Shown here: in pieces, positions 62,014 to 64,000 of the stretch
How the letters are laid out: every line of letters begins with the position of its first letter
How positions within the stretch are numbered: position 1 is the first letter of the stretch
DNA from: Prochlorococcus sp. AG-347-K15
Lineage (GTDB): Bacteria > Cyanobacteriota > Cyanobacteriia > PCC-6307 > Cyanobiaceae
NCBI GenBank assembly: GCA_003281415.1
Contig: QCCC01000004.1
Coordinates: forward strand, 1 to 64,000
Direction of reading: 5' to 3'
DNA length: 64,000 bases
Program-made: the position numbers and the translations under genes
The notes under the pieces: model-generated
Seen by the model: only the letters and a program-made list of their open reading frames with translations
Databases searched by the model: none
What the model was told of the DNA's origin: nothing

Positions 62014-62119
62014 ATGATTTGCCCTGAAGTGTTGAAAAGCTTTTAATCCTTACGAATACATTAAGATATTTATTTTTATTTTACAGATAAGCTATGTAAT
62101 AAATATGACTTATTTATAA

Positions 62120-62662
62120 ATGGTTGTTATTAATCAAAAGAAAAATCTAAATTTTGGCGAGAATAATCCTCCAGAAATTAGTTTAAATAGTAATTTAAAA
62201 AGATGGTTTTCAAGAAATATTGGATTATGGAAATCTAATAGAACATATTTTCTAGATGAAGCAAAAAAAACTTATAACCTAAGCATGTTTATAAAGATAC
62301 AAGCTCTTGATAATAAATCTAAATGGGAGTCGCACTATAAGTTCTCTTGGTACCCTGAAAAAAAATATAATTTCTTCGAGGAAAATCCACAATATAAAGA
62401 AAAAGGAGAAATGCATGCTTTTTTAAAAGGACATCAACTTATGAGGGAAAATTTTTATTTAAGTGATAATGAAGGGATTTCAAATATTAAACAAGTTGAT
62501 GAACACGAAATGATTTTTGAATCTTCTTATAAAGACTGGTATATCCTTGAGCATACAAGACTAGTAGATTCGGATAACTTAAGATATAGAGTTATATATT
62601 CATGGAATAAAGATAAGTTAAAAATAGTAGAGAATCATCACGAAATAAAAATTATTAAGTAA
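62120..62662 (+). CDS. CpeS/CpcS-like (phycobiliprotein lyase-related) protein
   Basis: RWFSRNIGLWKSNRTYF and QVDEHEMIFESSYKDWYILEHTRLVDSDNLRYRVIYSW pattern. Confidence 0.5.
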   Translation: MVVINQKKNLNFGENNPPEISLNSNLKRWFSRNIGLWKSNRTYFLDEAKKTYNLSMFIKIQALDNKSKWESHYKFSWYPEKKYNFFEENPQYKEKGEMHAFLKGHQLMRENFYLSDNEGISNIKQVDEHEMIFESSYKDWYILEHTRLVDSDNLRYRVIYSWNKDKLKIVENHHEIKIIK

Positions 62663-62723
62663 GTCTTTTTGAAAGATTAATTATAAAAATAAAATGTTAT
62701 CTTGTATTAAATATTATTAGTTA

Positions 62724-63167
62724 ATGAGTATTAATTTTTATTCAAAAAGATTTCATAAGTTAGTAAGTTTTATCATTTTTATACCCTTAATAACAATTTT
62801 TGAGATTAGTACAATTAATAAACAAGTTAAAGCCGAAAAAAATTTAATTGCTGCCTCTGAAAAAGATCTATTCCTATATAGACAAATGGGGGCATCTTAT
62901 CTTTGTATAGCTTCCAAAGCTGAAATAGATTTTGAAAAAGGTCTTGGCATTGCCAGTGCTACTTTTGCAAATGTAATAATTGGCAAGCATGGTGGGGCTA
63001 TTAAGGAATTAGGGAATGAAAAACTTGATCAAAAAAAATTATATAACGCAGGAACATTTCAAATTGTTGGAAGTGCACTTAACATTTGTCCCGAAAGTAT
63101 TCCAAAAAAAATTAAAAATGATTATGAAAAAAGGTTTAAGCAACTTGTAAAGGAAAGCAAAAAATAA
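62724..63167 (+). CDS. hypothetical exported protein
   Basis: ORF 147 aa with signal peptide; two Cys. Confidence 0.7.
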   Translation: MSINFYSKRFHKLVSFIIFIPLITIFEISTINKQVKAEKNLIAASEKDLFLYRQMGASYLCIASKAEIDFEKGLGIASATFANVIIGKHGGAIKELGNEKLDQKKLYNAGTFQIVGSALNICPESIPKKIKNDYEKRFKQLVKESKK

Positions 63168-63176
63168 TTTAATTGA

Positions 63177-64000
63177 TTATCTGAACATTGAACTAACAGA
63201 ACTTTCTTCGTGGATTCTCCAAATAGCTTCCCCTAACATATTTGCGACAGAAAGGATTTTTAATTGTGGAAAATTATCTTTTAAAAGAACTGGTATGCTA
63301 TTAGTTACAATAACTTGTTCGAATAAATCTTCAGTACTTAATCTTTCATAAGAGGGAGGAGAGAATACAGCATGTGAGGCACATGCAAATATTCTCTTAG
63401 CTCCTTCTTTTTTTAATAAATTAGCTCCCGAACATATTGTACCGCCCGTATCTATCATGTCGTCAATAAGAATAGCGGTTTTACCTTTTACATCACCAAT
63501 TACTGTTAAGCTTTCAGCGATATTATGAGCTGATCTCCTTTTATCAATGATGGCCAATGGAGCATCCTTCATCAATTTTGCAAATGCTCTTGCTCGTGCT
63601 ACCCCTCCTACATCAGGCGAGACGACGACGACTTCCTCTAAATTTAAAGTTTCTAAGTAATCAATCAATACAGGTGAACCGTAAATATGATCACATGGAA
63701 TATCAAAATAACCTTGAATTTGAGCCGAATGTAAATCCATAGCAAGGACTCTATCAACTCCTGATTTCTCTAGTAAGTTAGCAGTAAGTTTTGCTGTTAT
63801 GGATTCTCTTCCTGAAGTCTTTCTGTCTGCCCTTGCATATCCAAAATAAGGTATTACGGCAGTTATTTGCCTGGCAGATGCCCTCTTGCAAGCATCAACC
63901 ATAATCATTAGTTCCATTAAACTATCGTTTACAGGAGCACATGTAGGTTGTATTAAAAATACATCACAACCTCTAATAGATTGCTGAATCTGAACATAAA
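63177..64000 (-). CDS. prs: ribose-phosphate pyrophosphokinase, N-terminus beyond window
   Basis: Frame stays open to the edge (VQIQQSIRGCDVFLIQPTCAPVNDSLMELMIMVDACKRASA...); VVSPDVGGVARARAFA, ILIDDMIDTGGTI. Confidence 0.97.
   Translation of the reverse strand, partial: YVQIQQSIRGCDVFLIQPTCAPVNDSLMELMIMVDACKRASARQITAVIPYFGYARADRKTSGRESITAKLTANLLEKSGVDRVLAMDLHSAQIQGYFDIPCDHIYGSPVLIDYLETLNLEEVVVVSPDVGGVARARAFAKLMKDAPLAIIDKRRSAHNIAESLTVIGDVKGKTAILIDDMIDTGGTICSGANLLKKEGAKRIFACASHAVFSPPSYERLSTEDLFEQVIVTNSIPVLLKDNFPQLKILSVANMLGEAIWRIHEESSVSSMFR

Overview
AT-rich window with the gene content and style of a high-light Prochlorococcus-type picocyanobacterial chromosome (lineage inferred from PetG, ChlI, PetH, CrtL, SasA, CytM and the guaB-type/trxA spacer with a Yfr1 RNA; not verified by search). 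Positions 1-14.5 kb are an accessory-like stretch of many very short, often single-TM ORFs (at least 15 missed by the supplied ORF track), interspersed with dus, a thioesterase, OsmC, PAP/fibrillin proteins and a membrane-anchored Mrr-like nuclease. 14.5-21 kb is a zinc-homeostasis locus (znuB, zur-type Fur, znuC, His-rich znuA, COG0523 GTPase, WD40 protein). 22.4-25.7 kb is the circularly permuted ATP-grasp / alpha-E / transglutaminase cassette. 34-64 kb is mostly core metabolism and photosynthesis (hom, sufE, ruvC, chlI, cytM, petG, rsmD, hisH, trxA, yfr1, guaB-type, gyrA, crtL, GH57, leuA, 7TM-HD, folD, GGPPS, cobB, opcA, zwf, petH, tRNA-Glu, sasA, prs). The most interesting signals are: (i) a tandem small-RNA locus at 13.35-13.64 kb in which a Yfr2-type RNA (two GGAAACA motifs) carries a segment complementary to the Yfr1 motif ACUCCUCACAC, directly downstream of a second RNA candidate that displays that motif in a hairpin loop; (ii) a ~105-aa domain shared by the ZnuA-type binding protein and the adjacent COG0523 GTPase; (iii) a perfect Zur-like palindrome on the znuA promoter; (iv) an orphan transcript candidate at 21.1-21.43 kb with a perfect Shine-Dalgarno and micro-ORFs. 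No CRISPR, transposase, integrase or prophage genes were seen.
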